From JBALVT01 sp036960305 (lineage in GTDB: Bacteria > Pseudomonadota > Gammaproteobacteria > Pseudomonadales > Halieaceae), in the NCBI GenBank assembly GCA_036960305.1, contig JBALWA010000006.1, forward strand, positions 62,001-126,000: DNA of 64,000 bases, given 5' to 3'. Below the pieces are notes generated by a model, which was not told the origin of the DNA, did not search any database, and saw nothing but the letters and a program-made list of their open reading frames with translations. Both the position numbers and the translations under genes were made by a program. This document shows, in pieces, positions 24,067 to 33,700 of the stretch. How positions within the stretch are numbered: position 1 is the stretch's first letter; the number at the start of each line of letters is the position of its first letter.

Positions 24067-25241
24067 CAAGATTGTCTAGCGACCTCGGCGAATGCCTCCA
24101 GAAGGCGTTCCGCCATTCCGTCCTGGTAGAGGGGGAACGCGTCCACATGTAGCACCTCGCTCGCGATTCGTTCGGCCACAGGGAATGCCCGCTGTGTCTT
24201 TACCCCGTAATACTCCGTTACGACATTGTGTCGATGGGCCAGTGTTCCGGGGTTGTGATGGACCGGGCAGTTGCGTTCCTTCAAGCATTTCACCAGCGCA
24301 GCCAGGTCTGAATCGGGAGAATTAACCCGTACAGGGAAGCGCCAGTACATCCGGCTCGCCATCGGCTGCGTTTCGAATGGACTGAAACCGGGTATGGCGG
24401 CCAGCCCACGTTCGAAGATTTGCACGTTCTCCACCAGCTTCCGTGACCGCTCGGCATAGGTGTTCATCTGCTCAAGCGCCAGGGACAGAGCAAAGGGGTG
24501 GGGACGATATTTCACGCCCACGGCATTGTCGATATGGCGGTATTCATCGGTCAGCAGGGCGTGAGGAACCCGGTTTACATGGCCGTACAGCAGCATGCGA
24601 TCACGACACCGGTCGCTGGGCGCAGTGACCACCCCGAGTTCCCCGCCGGAGATGAGTTTGCCCTTGCCGAAGGAGCTGAATACATAATCGTAGTAATAGG
24701 CCAGAGGGTGGCCATCCCAGAGTGCGCCGTGGGCCTGGGCAGCATCGCAAATGAGACGGAGCCCGTGATGGTCTGAGTATGAGCGCAGGCGCTCGGCGTC
24801 CGCCGGAATGCCGTGGGGCTGGTGGACGATAATTGCGCGGGTACGGTCGGTACGCATCCTCTCCGCATCGTCGAGATCGATGGTCAGGTCATCCTCCCGA
24901 ACATCGCAGAACACGGGGACGCCCCCCATTAAACAAACGGCGAGGGGAACCGCGTAGTAGGCATATGAGGGAATGAGCACCTCATCCCCGGGCTGCAGAT
25001 CCATCGCGAACAGGGCGAGGTGGAGCGCGGCTGTGCCATTGCTGACGGCAACCGCATGGGGCGCACCAAAGAACTGCGCAGCCGACTCCTCGAATCGTTC
25101 GAGCACACCGCCATCGACAACGGAAAATTCCTCTGTGATAACTTCTTGCACAACCCGGGCCACGGTGTCCTCGTTGACGCCGTAGAATTCTCTTTGAGTG
25201 GTTTCAAGAGAGTAGTCTGGGAACATTGCGATTTCTGTCAT
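24063..25241 (-). CDS. DegT/DnrJ/EryC1/StrS-family PLP aminotransferase
   Basis: I use the ATG at 25241 (392 residues, MTEIAMFPDY), which overlaps the previous stop (ATGA) and has GAGG seven bases upstream. Sugar-aminotransferase marks are SNGTAALHLALFA, GDEVLIPSYAYYA, the Asp/Gln of ICDAAQAHGA, and the PLP lysine in SSFGKGKLISGGELG. This family transaminates keto sugars, usually nucleotide-linked, with glutamate or glutamine. It is the last of four overlapping genes with a second DegT enzyme, a YbhN-like membrane protein and a GT9 transferase. Confidence 0.85.
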   Translation of the reverse strand: MTEIAMFPDYSLETTQREFYGVNEDTVARVVQEVITEEFSVVDGGVLERFEESAAQFFGAPHAVAVSNGTAALHLALFAMDLQPGDEVLIPSYAYYAVPLAVCLMGGVPVFCDVREDDLTIDLDDAERMRTDRTRAIIVHQPHGIPADAERLRSYSDHHGLRLICDAAQAHGALWDGHPLAYYYDYVFSSFGKGKLISGGELGVVTAPSDRCRDRMLLYGHVNRVPHALLTDEYRHIDNAVGVKYRPHPFALSLALEQMNTYAERSRKLVENVQIFERGLAAIPGFSPFETQPMASRMYWRFPVRVNSPDSDLAALVKCLKERNCPVHHNPGTLAHRHNVVTEYYGVKTQRAFPVAERIASEVLHVDAFPLYQDGMAERLLEAFAEVARQSC

Positions 25242-26503
25242 GAGGGCACCTCGGACCAGGCCCTGATCACGCGGGCAATCCGTTTTATTTTTTGGGTGGA
25301 AATAACGGGATAAACGCATATCTCCAGCAGCGCTGCCTCCCTTTTTGGTGACGTGTTGTGATCGTCACCCGTTTCCTGGCGAAACGCATCAAGCTGAGAG
25401 CAGTCGGACATGTCGGTAATTTTTCCATCGATACCCTGGCGCAGAAGGTAATTGCGTAAACCGTCTCTTTTCTCAGCCGCCACGGCTATTGGGTAATACA
25501 CGTCGATGTGGTCGGCGCCGGCTGGCGGCAAGCCGATTCCTTTGACCGTATCCAGTGACTGCGAAAGCAGCACGGCATTTTTTCGCGCCCCCTCGTTGAA
25601 CGCATCGATGTGCTTCAACTGCCTGAGCCCGATTGCGCCCTGAAGATTTGCCATTTTCACCACACCCGGGTTGTCGGCGGCGTAGACCGACAGGAGTTCA
25701 TTGCCGACCGCGGAATCCATGAGGGGGGTGCCAGTGGCCAGTTTAAGGCGCAGTACGGGATAAGCTGAGAGGCCAAACACAAGCGGCCGGGTAAGCAACC
25801 ACTTGACCCAGGTTGCCAGGCCCTTTTTAAAGACCGTACCACTGTCCTGTTCATTTGCACCGGCCAGGATTTCACCAGCCCTCTCAGCCACAGCGGAATC
25901 CTTTACCGCGATCGCACCGCCACCAAGGCAGGGCATGTTCTTGCCCTCTGCGAAACTGAAAACCCCGATATCCCCGAAAGTCCCCGCCTGCTTGCCGTCT
26001 ATCCGCAATCCGCATGCGTGAGCGCAGTCTTCAAGCAGTCGAATCCCATGTTTTTTTGTCAGCGCCGCAATCTCGACAATATGGCAGGGTTGTCCGAACA
26101 GGTGGGTTGCCAGAACCGCGGAGGTTCGCTCGGTGATGCAGGCCTCGATATGTTTGGCCTGGGCATTGAAGGACACTGGGTCGACATCGCAGAACACGGG
26201 CTTGAATCCCAAAAGCTTTGCGACCAGGGGCATGACCGGGAAGGTGAACACCGGAAAGATAATCTCGCTGCCCTCTTCAAGATCCAATGCCCGCAAGGCC
26301 AGATCAAAGGCAGACCGGCCCTGGGCAACCCCGAAGACGTGCTCCGAACCCAGGTATTCTTCGAAGCGGCGAGAGAATTGATCGACGTCAGGCCCGTGTA
26401 GCGTGCTACCGCTCAGAAAATTACTCAACAGGGTCCACAGCGAGCCCGGAGGCAAGTTTACGCAGCGGCGGGGAACTGTGCCCAGAAAGTTCATGTATTT
26501 CAT
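25238..26503 (-). CDS. DegT/DnrJ/EryC1/StrS-family PLP aminotransferase
   Basis: About 421 residues if ATG 26503 is used; a TTG at 26530 overlapping the previous stop is the alternative and neither has a clear ribosome site. Motifs: GVAQGRSAFDLALRAL, EIIFPVFTFPV, LLEDCAHACG, and PLP lysine in FSFAEGKNMPCLGGGA. It differs strongly from the following DegT gene, so the two probably act on different keto sugars or on different positions. Its coupling by four-base overlaps to neighbours shows a single translational unit. Confidence 0.84.
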   Translation of the reverse strand: MKYMNFLGTVPRRCVNLPPGSLWTLLSNFLSGSTLHGPDVDQFSRRFEEYLGSEHVFGVAQGRSAFDLALRALDLEEGSEIIFPVFTFPVMPLVAKLLGFKPVFCDVDPVSFNAQAKHIEACITERTSAVLATHLFGQPCHIVEIAALTKKHGIRLLEDCAHACGLRIDGKQAGTFGDIGVFSFAEGKNMPCLGGGAIAVKDSAVAERAGEILAGANEQDSGTVFKKGLATWVKWLLTRPLVFGLSAYPVLRLKLATGTPLMDSAVGNELLSVYAADNPGVVKMANLQGAIGLRQLKHIDAFNEGARKNAVLLSQSLDTVKGIGLPPAGADHIDVYYPIAVAAEKRDGLRNYLLRQGIDGKITDMSDCSQLDAFRQETGDDHNTSPKREAALLEICVYPVISTQKIKRIARVIRAWSEVPS

Positions 26504-26526
26504 TCCACTATATCCAGGGCGCCCGG

Positions 26527-27540
26527 TCAATCAGACTCTGATCTGAGTGTGTACCGTTCGCGCAATGTATGAATTCCCAACGGGGTTCGAAAAGCCCACA
26601 CCAGGCCACCTAAACCTATGTGCAGCCAGTAGTCAATAAGCCGGTTCAACACCGTTATGGACGCCGCCAGTGATGCTGGAACGCCGAGTAACTGCAGGCA
26701 CCCGAACAAGGTGATCTCTACCGCGCCGGCACCGGAGGGTGTCAGTGGAAAGGCCGAGGCCAACAGCGGTATCTGGGTCAGGAAAATGAGCTCCGGCAGC
26801 GACAGGCTCACACCAAATGCCTTTATGAGGCAGAAAATCCACAGCGTTTCGAGAGACCAGATGATAACAGTCAAAGACAGGATGGGGGGCCAGTCTTTGC
26901 GCGCGGGCCACATGTTGTCATGGAACGCCTCAATCATCTCGCTGATACGGCTGGGCACCCAGCTGGGCGTGGTGTGCTTGATTAACATTATGGAGACTGA
27001 GGTAGCGGTCACAATCAGGGCCAATAAAAAGCCACCGCCAAGCACCCAGGCGACACCTTCCGGGAGGTGCTTGGAAAAAGCGAACCAGGAGGAAACTCCC
27101 GCCAGCAAGAACACAATCCAGGCATCAATCAGGCGCAAAAAGACGATGGAACCCAGGGCAGACGAGCGGCGTATGCGGAAGTTGATGCGGGCCATGTGCG
27201 CCGCATAAAGATCCCCTAGCTTGGCGGGCACGACGTTGTCGACCGCGTTGTAAAAAAAGACAATCAAACCGAAGGTTCTTGCCGGGATATCCCGCGTTAT
27301 ATCCCCCAGGGTGTACCGCCATCGAAGGCCTCTTACCGGGTAGGTGGCATAGTGAGCCAGAAATCCGAGCAGTATATAGGTCTTGTCGCTCTGGGCCAGG
27401 TCGTGCAACACCGAGTCAAAATCAATCTGTGCGACCAGAAAAGTGAGCAGCCCCGCGGTCAGGCCCAGGCTTAAAAAGGTTTCCCAGCGTAGGAAGGAGG
27501 GAAATGGCTTGCCGCCCTCCTCGATCAATGGCTCAGACAT
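26527..27540 (-). CDS. YbhN/AglD-family membrane protein (flippase-like)
   Basis: Protein of 337 residues with about eight membrane helices and the family's PLTPSGAGAVEITLFG signature near the C-terminus, plus YPVRGLRWRYTLGDI near residue 70. The family (lysylphosphatidylglycerol synthase transmembrane region, UPF0104) includes proteins annotated as flippase-like; transport of a lipid-linked sugar has been proposed for some. It overlaps the GT9 gene by eight bases and the DegT gene by four at most, so it belongs to the glycan operon. Confidence 0.8.
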   Translation of the reverse strand: MSEPLIEEGGKPFPSFLRWETFLSLGLTAGLLTFLVAQIDFDSVLHDLAQSDKTYILLGFLAHYATYPVRGLRWRYTLGDITRDIPARTFGLIVFFYNAVDNVVPAKLGDLYAAHMARINFRIRRSSALGSIVFLRLIDAWIVFLLAGVSSWFAFSKHLPEGVAWVLGGGFLLALIVTATSVSIMLIKHTTPSWVPSRISEMIEAFHDNMWPARKDWPPILSLTVIIWSLETLWIFCLIKAFGVSLSLPELIFLTQIPLLASAFPLTPSGAGAVEITLFGCLQLLGVPASLAASITVLNRLIDYWLHIGLGGLVWAFRTPLGIHTLRERYTLRSESD

Positions 27541-28774
27541 TCTTGAGTTCTATATTGTCGGATTCGTAGAGCTCGCAGGTTTCGGCCAGGACCTGCTCCA
27601 CGGTAATGGCCTGCATACACAGGTTATTGTCGCAGCATGATACCCGATTGTTGTAAGCACTGACGCAGGGGCTGCATGCTAACCCGGCCCACAGGGTATG
27701 ACTGCGAAGCGAATTTGCGGCAAAGAGCATGGGCGTCTCAGGGCCAAACAGGGTGAGTGTCTGAATCGAGGTGAGCGTGGCAAAGTGCGCTGGCCCACTG
27801 TCATTGGTGACGAGGACCCGCGCAAGCGAATAGAGGGTCAGTAACTCTTCCATACTTGTTTTGCCAGCAAAGCTCACGCATTGCGGAGAGCCCACTGTGC
27901 GAACGACTTGCTCCGCCCCCTCCGCCTCGTCGGGGGCCCCGGTAACGCCAATGTACAGGTCTTCGTACTGCTCCAGGAGACCCTGGGCCAGGCGGACGTA
28001 ATTTTCGGTATCCCATTTGCGCAGGGGTAGAAGATCGCTGCAATTAATATTGATGAGAATAAGAGGCGGGACATCTTCCCGGCCTACTGCTTCGCGGATA
28101 ATGGCCCTGGTGCTGGTGATTTCATCCGGCGCGGACGTGTGCGAAGGTAGCGCGAGCTCATCCAGCGCCGGTACCTTGAGGGGAAAACTTGGAAACGTGT
28201 CGGGGGAACATTTGAGTGCCTCCACCATGCTGTAAAACACCTGGCTGGTGTGCAAATGGGGATTATAGACCAGACGATGGGTCATCAGATCTCCCCGGTA
28301 GGCCCCGCCACCGGCGTACCGGTGCAAGCCCACTCGTCGACGTGCGCCACTGAGCAGCGTGAACACCGCCGAGGAGCGGGCAAAAAACTCCATATCGATA
28401 GCCGCGTCGATCGATTGGCCGTGCATTCGAAACACAGCCTTGAGAGATGAGATCATGGCAATAATCAGGGAGGATTCATCAATGGTGATGACATTTTTCT
28501 CAGGGATCAGATCCAGTGCATCCACGATGAACCGGTTGTTGTCAAAGGCCAGAAAGTAAACATTCTCGCTGCCCACCATCTCGACTGCGCGCAGGATCGC
28601 ACCGTAAGCCAGGACGGTAGAACCCTGCTCCGCCAACTTAACAAACAGGATACTCTTGACCGGGCCCTCAGTAACAGGAAACGTCCAGCCCAGGCACTTT
28701 CTGGCCAGCGTAAGAACCAGCGTCAAAGGAACACCGATCCAGCTATCCACCTGGCGGAGCATAGACATCTTCAT
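27533..28774 (-). CDS. Glycosyltransferase family 9 (heptosyltransferase-like)
   Basis: Protein of 413 residues. GT9 marks are the N-terminal KSILFVKLAEQGSTVLAY, the SGARRRVGLHRY segment, and the donor-binding VTNDSGPAHFAT followed by TLFGPETP. The C-terminus has a cysteine cluster (CSPC, then SCCDNNLC) seen in a subset of GT9 proteins. GT9 enzymes add heptose or related sugars to the LPS core at the cytoplasmic face. AAGGG lies seven bases before the ATG. First gene of the four-gene envelope operon. Confidence 0.85.
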   Translation of the reverse strand: MKMSMLRQVDSWIGVPLTLVLTLARKCLGWTFPVTEGPVKSILFVKLAEQGSTVLAYGAILRAVEMVGSENVYFLAFDNNRFIVDALDLIPEKNVITIDESSLIIAMISSLKAVFRMHGQSIDAAIDMEFFARSSAVFTLLSGARRRVGLHRYAGGGAYRGDLMTHRLVYNPHLHTSQVFYSMVEALKCSPDTFPSFPLKVPALDELALPSHTSAPDEITSTRAIIREAVGREDVPPLILININCSDLLPLRKWDTENYVRLAQGLLEQYEDLYIGVTGAPDEAEGAEQVVRTVGSPQCVSFAGKTSMEELLTLYSLARVLVTNDSGPAHFATLTSIQTLTLFGPETPMLFAANSLRSHTLWAGLACSPCVSAYNNRVSCCDNNLCMQAITVEQVLAETCELYESDNIELKNV

Positions 28775-28860
28775 TCAGAACCCTTTACATGCAGTGAAGC
28801 GGATTGAATCCAACCAGAAATTATTATATTCGTGTAATGGCTCAGGAAACCCTCAACAGC

Positions 28861-29691
28861 TTACAGCCCCGGCATAGTGTAGGTCACATTGATGCGATAG
28901 GAATTATCTACCGCTGGACCGGGGTAGTCATCGTACATCAGGCTAGTCTGATATTCGCCGTAGATATTCCAGCTACTGTTCGGTCCTACGATGACCTTAC
29001 CGAAACGCACGCCGATCGGGATATACCATTCCCTTGAGTCCCAATCGTATCGAATGGTCATATCGCCATTACCCACATACCATCCACCGCCAAGTTGGTA
29101 GTTCAGGAAGGGTGCGAGACCCAGTGCATTCGTGTCGGATTTACTCGTGGGCGGCGCCAATGGATCGACCGACTGCCAGGATTGCGTTGCCAGAAATCCA
29201 TAGAACCAATTGCCCGATGAGTTAACGATAGCTCCCGCCACGCCGTAGCCCCATTCATCTTTTGCAACGTCTTCATCGCCTGGCGCAGTAATCAGCGGCC
29301 CCAACCCCATCCTGCCAGAGCCCCAATCCCAACTCTTGGGAATGATAAGTCCAAATAATTCGGTATTTCCCAGACCGGACTGGCCCTGGGCATTTTCATA
29401 GTGGCGGAAAGTGAGTCTTGGCAGGATGGTAAATTTATCAAAGGCCAAGGGTGCCACGATTCTCAGCTGTACAAAATCGGTAGAGCCCTCGCGCCGTACC
29501 TGCCCGTCTACAATGTCATCCTTGTAATCGGGCATGGCCTGGTAAGCCAACTGGAACGACCATTGCGTTGCGGTGGAATCAAGCGCCTTTGAGACATCGT
29601 CCTGAACGCCGTCCTGCGCCAGGGCGCCGCCGGAGAGAACGGGCAATAGTATTAGAAATCGCCAGATAGAGTTTCCGGACAATCTGCGCAT
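28861..29691 (-). CDS. Outer-membrane transporter-like protein
   Basis: Protein of 276 residues with a signal peptide ending GALAQ. The mature part has alternating strands, a GLGNTELFGLI segment and a W-rich middle (KSWDWGSGRMGLGPLI), similar to the MetA-pathway/neuromedin-U-like outer-membrane barrels. An AAGGAG site seven bases before the ATG is strong. Its promoter is a near copy of that in front of the CDF transporter gene 9 kb away. Role in envelope transport or as a channel is inferred. Confidence 0.65.
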   Translation of the reverse strand: MRRLSGNSIWRFLILLPVLSGGALAQDGVQDDVSKALDSTATQWSFQLAYQAMPDYKDDIVDGQVRREGSTDFVQLRIVAPLAFDKFTILPRLTFRHYENAQGQSGLGNTELFGLIIPKSWDWGSGRMGLGPLITAPGDEDVAKDEWGYGVAGAIVNSSGNWFYGFLATQSWQSVDPLAPPTSKSDTNALGLAPFLNYQLGGGWYVGNGDMTIRYDWDSREWYIPIGVRFGKVIVGPNSSWNIYGEYQTSLMYDDYPGPAVDNSYRINVTYTMPGL

Positions 29692-29738
29692 AGTAATCTC
29701 CTTGTTATTAAATATTTATTGGCCAAATCCGTGGGTAA

Positions 29739-29766
29739 ATTATAGGTGATATCATTCACCAATCAA
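29739..29766 (-). promoter_or_regulatory. Promoter-operator module, copy 2 (outer-membrane protein gene)
   Basis: Minus strand TTGATT (29761-29766) and TATAAT (29739-29744) with 16 bp between; the spacer contains TGATATCA. The predicted start near 29732 gives a leader of about 40 bases carrying AAGGAG before the ATG at 29691. Positions 29739-29769 match 28 of 31 bases of copy 1; weaker similarity continues for about 17 bases downstream of the -10. Confidence 0.55.
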
Positions 29767-29867
29767 ACCCGCCCGCATGCACTCAAATTGTGCCAAATCA
29801 AATTTAGAGCAGAAAAGCTGGTCTTCCCGCACTACTGGCCCTAAAAGCCATCTTCAAAGTTACTTTT

Positions 29868-30485
29868 TTAACCTTCCTCTTCGGGGGCAAGCTTAAGCTC
29901 CTCCGGGGTTTCGGGAATAAGCTCGGACAAACCAATCCCATAGTGGCCAATGGCAAGTGAAAATTCGTCCAGTGTGAGATCAAGCTTATGCACTTGCTTT
30001 CTTGGCACCACCCTGAGCGATCCAGCAAAGGATGCCGGCGTCCATGGCACCAGCACAACAAGCCGCGGCCGGCCCGTGTCCTCGACGATATAGGCCGGCT
30101 CCAGCACCCCCGAATCTCCTATAAGAAACGCCGGCTTGAAAGACCCGGACCTTTCCGCCCCCAATAGAGCCTGGAGCAGATGCTTGAGCGGTATATAAAC
30201 GGGGAGCTTTTCCAAAATACTGCGCTCAAAGTACCGACCAATGGATGCACCAACAGGCAGCAGGGAGATAACACCCACAAGAAAGGACGCACCGACAATA
30301 AGTAACACCGCCAGAATATTGGTCTCCGGAATACCCTCGATGGCGTCGATGGGGAACAAGTCTGCAATTGGCGTTGCCAGGCCGATGAGCAGGCCAGCAA
30401 ATTCCTTGAGGATAATGATAAGGAACAATACCGGGAGGAGGATCAACAGGCCGTTGAATACCGCGGACTTAAAAAACTTCAGCAT
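29868..30485 (-). CDS. DUF502 family membrane protein
   Basis: Using ATG 30485 (205 residues, MLKFFKSAVFNG), which has AAGG eight bases upstream; a GTG 12 codons earlier is possible. Two membrane helices (about 8-30 and 50-75, LLILLPVLFLIIIL and ILAVLLIVGASFLVG) are followed by a soluble domain with the DUF502 pattern (IPLVRHLL-like IPLKHLLQAL, then PRLVVLVPWTP). The family is conserved and its function unknown. Confidence 0.82.
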   Translation of the reverse strand: MLKFFKSAVFNGLLILLPVLFLIIILKEFAGLLIGLATPIADLFPIDAIEGIPETNILAVLLIVGASFLVGVISLLPVGASIGRYFERSILEKLPVYIPLKHLLQALLGAERSGSFKPAFLIGDSGVLEPAYIVEDTGRPRLVVLVPWTPASFAGSLRVVPRKQVHKLDLTLDEFSLAIGHYGIGLSELIPETPEELKLAPEEEG

Positions 30486-30748
30486 AGCAGATACCTTCGA
30501 AAACTTGAGTAGGTGTAGCACTGTGGAAACAGATTGACCTCTCTCAGTGTAGCGCGCATTTGGGGCTTAGCGTAGTATCCTAACGCGGATGGCCGCGAAT
30601 CTTTTTGTGCCACCTTGCGGCACACCGGCTTTTGAGGTCACAGCGTAATTTGCTATCAAGTCTATCTCCGGATAGGCCCCCAGGACTGCTATATTTGTAG
30701 TAGGGGATATGATCTGGCAACCTCCCACCAATTTCATGGGAATTTGAA

Positions 30749-33700
30749 ATGCGTGTAGTGCAAGCTTTAACCTACCTGCTTTGTACCCTCACCGGGCTTA
30801 TCGCCATTGCACTGGTACTAGCCTTCAGTCTGGATTTTGGAAGATTCAAACCACAGGCAGAATCACTGCTCACTGAAATCCTCGGTCGAACCTTCGTCAT
30901 CGAAGGTCCCCTGCACCTTACACTCGATCTTGATCAGGGCATCAAATTAAGCGCTGTGGATGTTCGGCTGGCTGACAGCCACTCGCACGCAGATTCCAAT
31001 CTTGTCAGCCTGCGCAGCATCGATGTGGCAATCGATTTGCGATCGTTACTGCACCAGCCCGTGGTCATAGATAAGCTACGGGTGGATGGCCTGCGAGTTA
31101 ATCTGGAACAAGGTGCCGACGGTAAAAATAACTGGACTCTTCCCAGTGACAAGGGTTCGCTCCCCGCTAGCGAGTCTGAGGGGAAGCGCTTTAAGTTGCC
31201 GGTGCTGCCTACCGATGTTCGCCTCACGGATACGGCCATCACCTATACCAGGCCCAGTCGGCCACAGCCACTGCGAGTCACGGCGGAAACAATCTCCGAG
31301 GCCGTTTTGGCCGATGGCGGGATGCGGCTCAATATGGAGGGAGAAATCAATGACACCGGGTTTGACATAGAGATTTCCTCAACACAGTTCAGCGCACTCA
31401 TCAGCATGCTGGACGTTGAACTCGGCCTGAAAGGCCACCTCGGCGAGATCCTGTTCGATGGTGAACTCGCAGTTGCCGACCTGCAAGCACCCCGACGACC
31501 AACCGCTCGCCTCAATCTTACCGGTCCTGACATCGAATACCTGCTCGATATTCTGGAACTCGAGCACTCGACATCGGGACCGCTGAGTCTGGCAATGGAA
31601 TTCGCCCCGCAAGAAGAAAACATGGGACTGAGCTTGCAGGGGGTGTTTGGCGAATTCATTTTCGCGGCCAACGGCAGCTTCCTTGATCTACAGCACCTGG
31701 AGACATTTAAGATAAGTGCGAAAGCCCACGGCCCCAATATTGGCCGCGTGGCCGGTCTATTCGGCGTGGAGCATGTCCCGCACGACCCCTTCAGCCTCAG
31801 TGCCCGAGTGGTTCGCGCCGACAGGAATTTCAGTATTGATGACACTGTGCTTACGGTCGGTCAGGCACGCCTGGTTCTGGATGGCCTTTTTGCAGATTTC
31901 CCCAGCCTGAACGACGCCCGGGCCACGGCGCAACTCGACATCCCGGACATTGGCCATTTTTCAAAGCTGCTGAGGATACCGGGAGCACTGGATGGACCAC
32001 TCCTCCTGAACGCCAGCCTGGCTGCCGCAAGCGCGGGCAATGACACGCGAGTCGAGGCAAGCGCCAGCAGCAATGATATTACACTGCAAGTCGATGGCAA
32101 TATCGTAGATGCGGAGGATTATGCAGGGTCCCACGTTCAAATCGCGTTGAATGGTCCAACACTGCAAACCATAACTACCGCGATTGGCCTGGAACTAACG
32201 CCGAATGTGCCCTTTGCGTTACAAGCGAATGTGGACCGCATTCCCGGTGGAATGGCGCTTCCAGAAGTTCGTGTTGAGGTAGGAGCAGATCAACTCACAC
32301 TGCGCGGCTCGGTGGCTGACCAACCGATGCTGGGAGAGACCGATCTCACTGTTGAACTGGGCGGTCCGAATATTGCGGAGACCCTCAATGCATTCGGCAT
32401 ATCCGCCACTGAGCTACCCCCGAAACCCTATCAGCTCAACGGCCGACTCCAGACCGCACCCGAACACTTGATCGTACAGGAGGCAACTGCAACTATCGGG
32501 AAGGAACGCATGGTGATCGACGGTATTATTGGAAGCGATCCACTGTCCGCCAAAACCCGTCTGGCATTCGAGCTGACATCGCCTGCTTTAAAGCCTGCCC
32601 TGGATAGCTATGGGATAGCGGTCGAACAGCTGCCAGAGAGTGATCTTTCGGCGAAAGGAAGCATACAAGGTGGGGTAGGGTTTTTCAGTTTGCAGGAAGT
32701 CATCGTAATGTATGCCGGAGCAACTGCACAAATCGAGGGACGAGTCACTAACTCACCCGCTCTGGACGGCACGGCATTACAACTTGCCTTAAGTGGACCC
32801 AACCTGGCCCACTTGCTCCCCCCCAACGAGAGACTCAAGCGGCTGGCAAAACCCTTTACCCTGGACGCCGCTATACGCATAGAGGATAAATTGCTGATAA
32901 TAGAGGGCGCCGACATTCGCATTGACCAGACCCAGTTACAGCTGGACAGTCAAGTCGGGCTCGACCCACTGCTTGAGCACGGCAGTTTGGAACTTACCGG
33001 CAACTCTGTGGATGTACTGGCGCTAACGTCGGAGCTCGACGAAATTTCGGTATCCGACCGCCTGCCTTTGAAATTGCAGGGCCGGGTTACGTGGGTTCAG
33101 AACCAGTGGTCCATCAAAGCGCTTAACCTGTACGTAGGGAAGAGCCAACTAACAGTCGATGGGACACTGAAGGGGCCGCCTGATTTTGGCAAGACCAATC
33201 TTCAAGTGGATGGAAAAATCCCCAGCCTTTCAGGTTTTAGTCTCCTCGCCGGACGTGAGCTGCCGGACATACCGGCGCATATGAACTTCTCCCTGATTGG
33301 TAATGGCGACGTAATACGACTTAAGGGACTCAGTGTGATCGTCGGTGACAGCGACCTGTCGGGAGAGCTTTCTCTGCGGAGTAAAGATATCCCCGAACTT
33401 ACCACGTCATTCACGTCGAAAAGAATGAATTTAACGCCATTTCTCGCCAAGGCTGCGGAAGCGAAACCGGACCAGGATGCGACGGTCATCGAGGCTCCAC
33501 GGCCTGCAGACAAACATAGAAAAGTCATACCCGATACACCTGTTTCAACTGAGGTGCTGAAGACTTTTGTGGCCCAGGCTAATGTTCGTATCGAAGAGCT
33601 GGCAATCGATGCACGCACCTTTCAGGATGTCGAGCTGGGAGGCTCGGTTGCTGAGGGTGCCTTGATTATCGATAAGCTGGGCCTTAAGGGCTCCCAAGGC

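Noticed and set aside
29739..29769. Remnant of a CDF gene upstream of the outer-membrane protein gene
   Set aside because: The similarity to the start of the CDF frame is limited to about 50 bases and is better explained by a shared promoter with TTGATT, TATAAT and an internal palindrome.
29770..29800. Sigma54 promoter (TGGCAC...)
   Set aside because: A TGGCAC is present on the minus strand, but the distance to the GC element is two bases too long.
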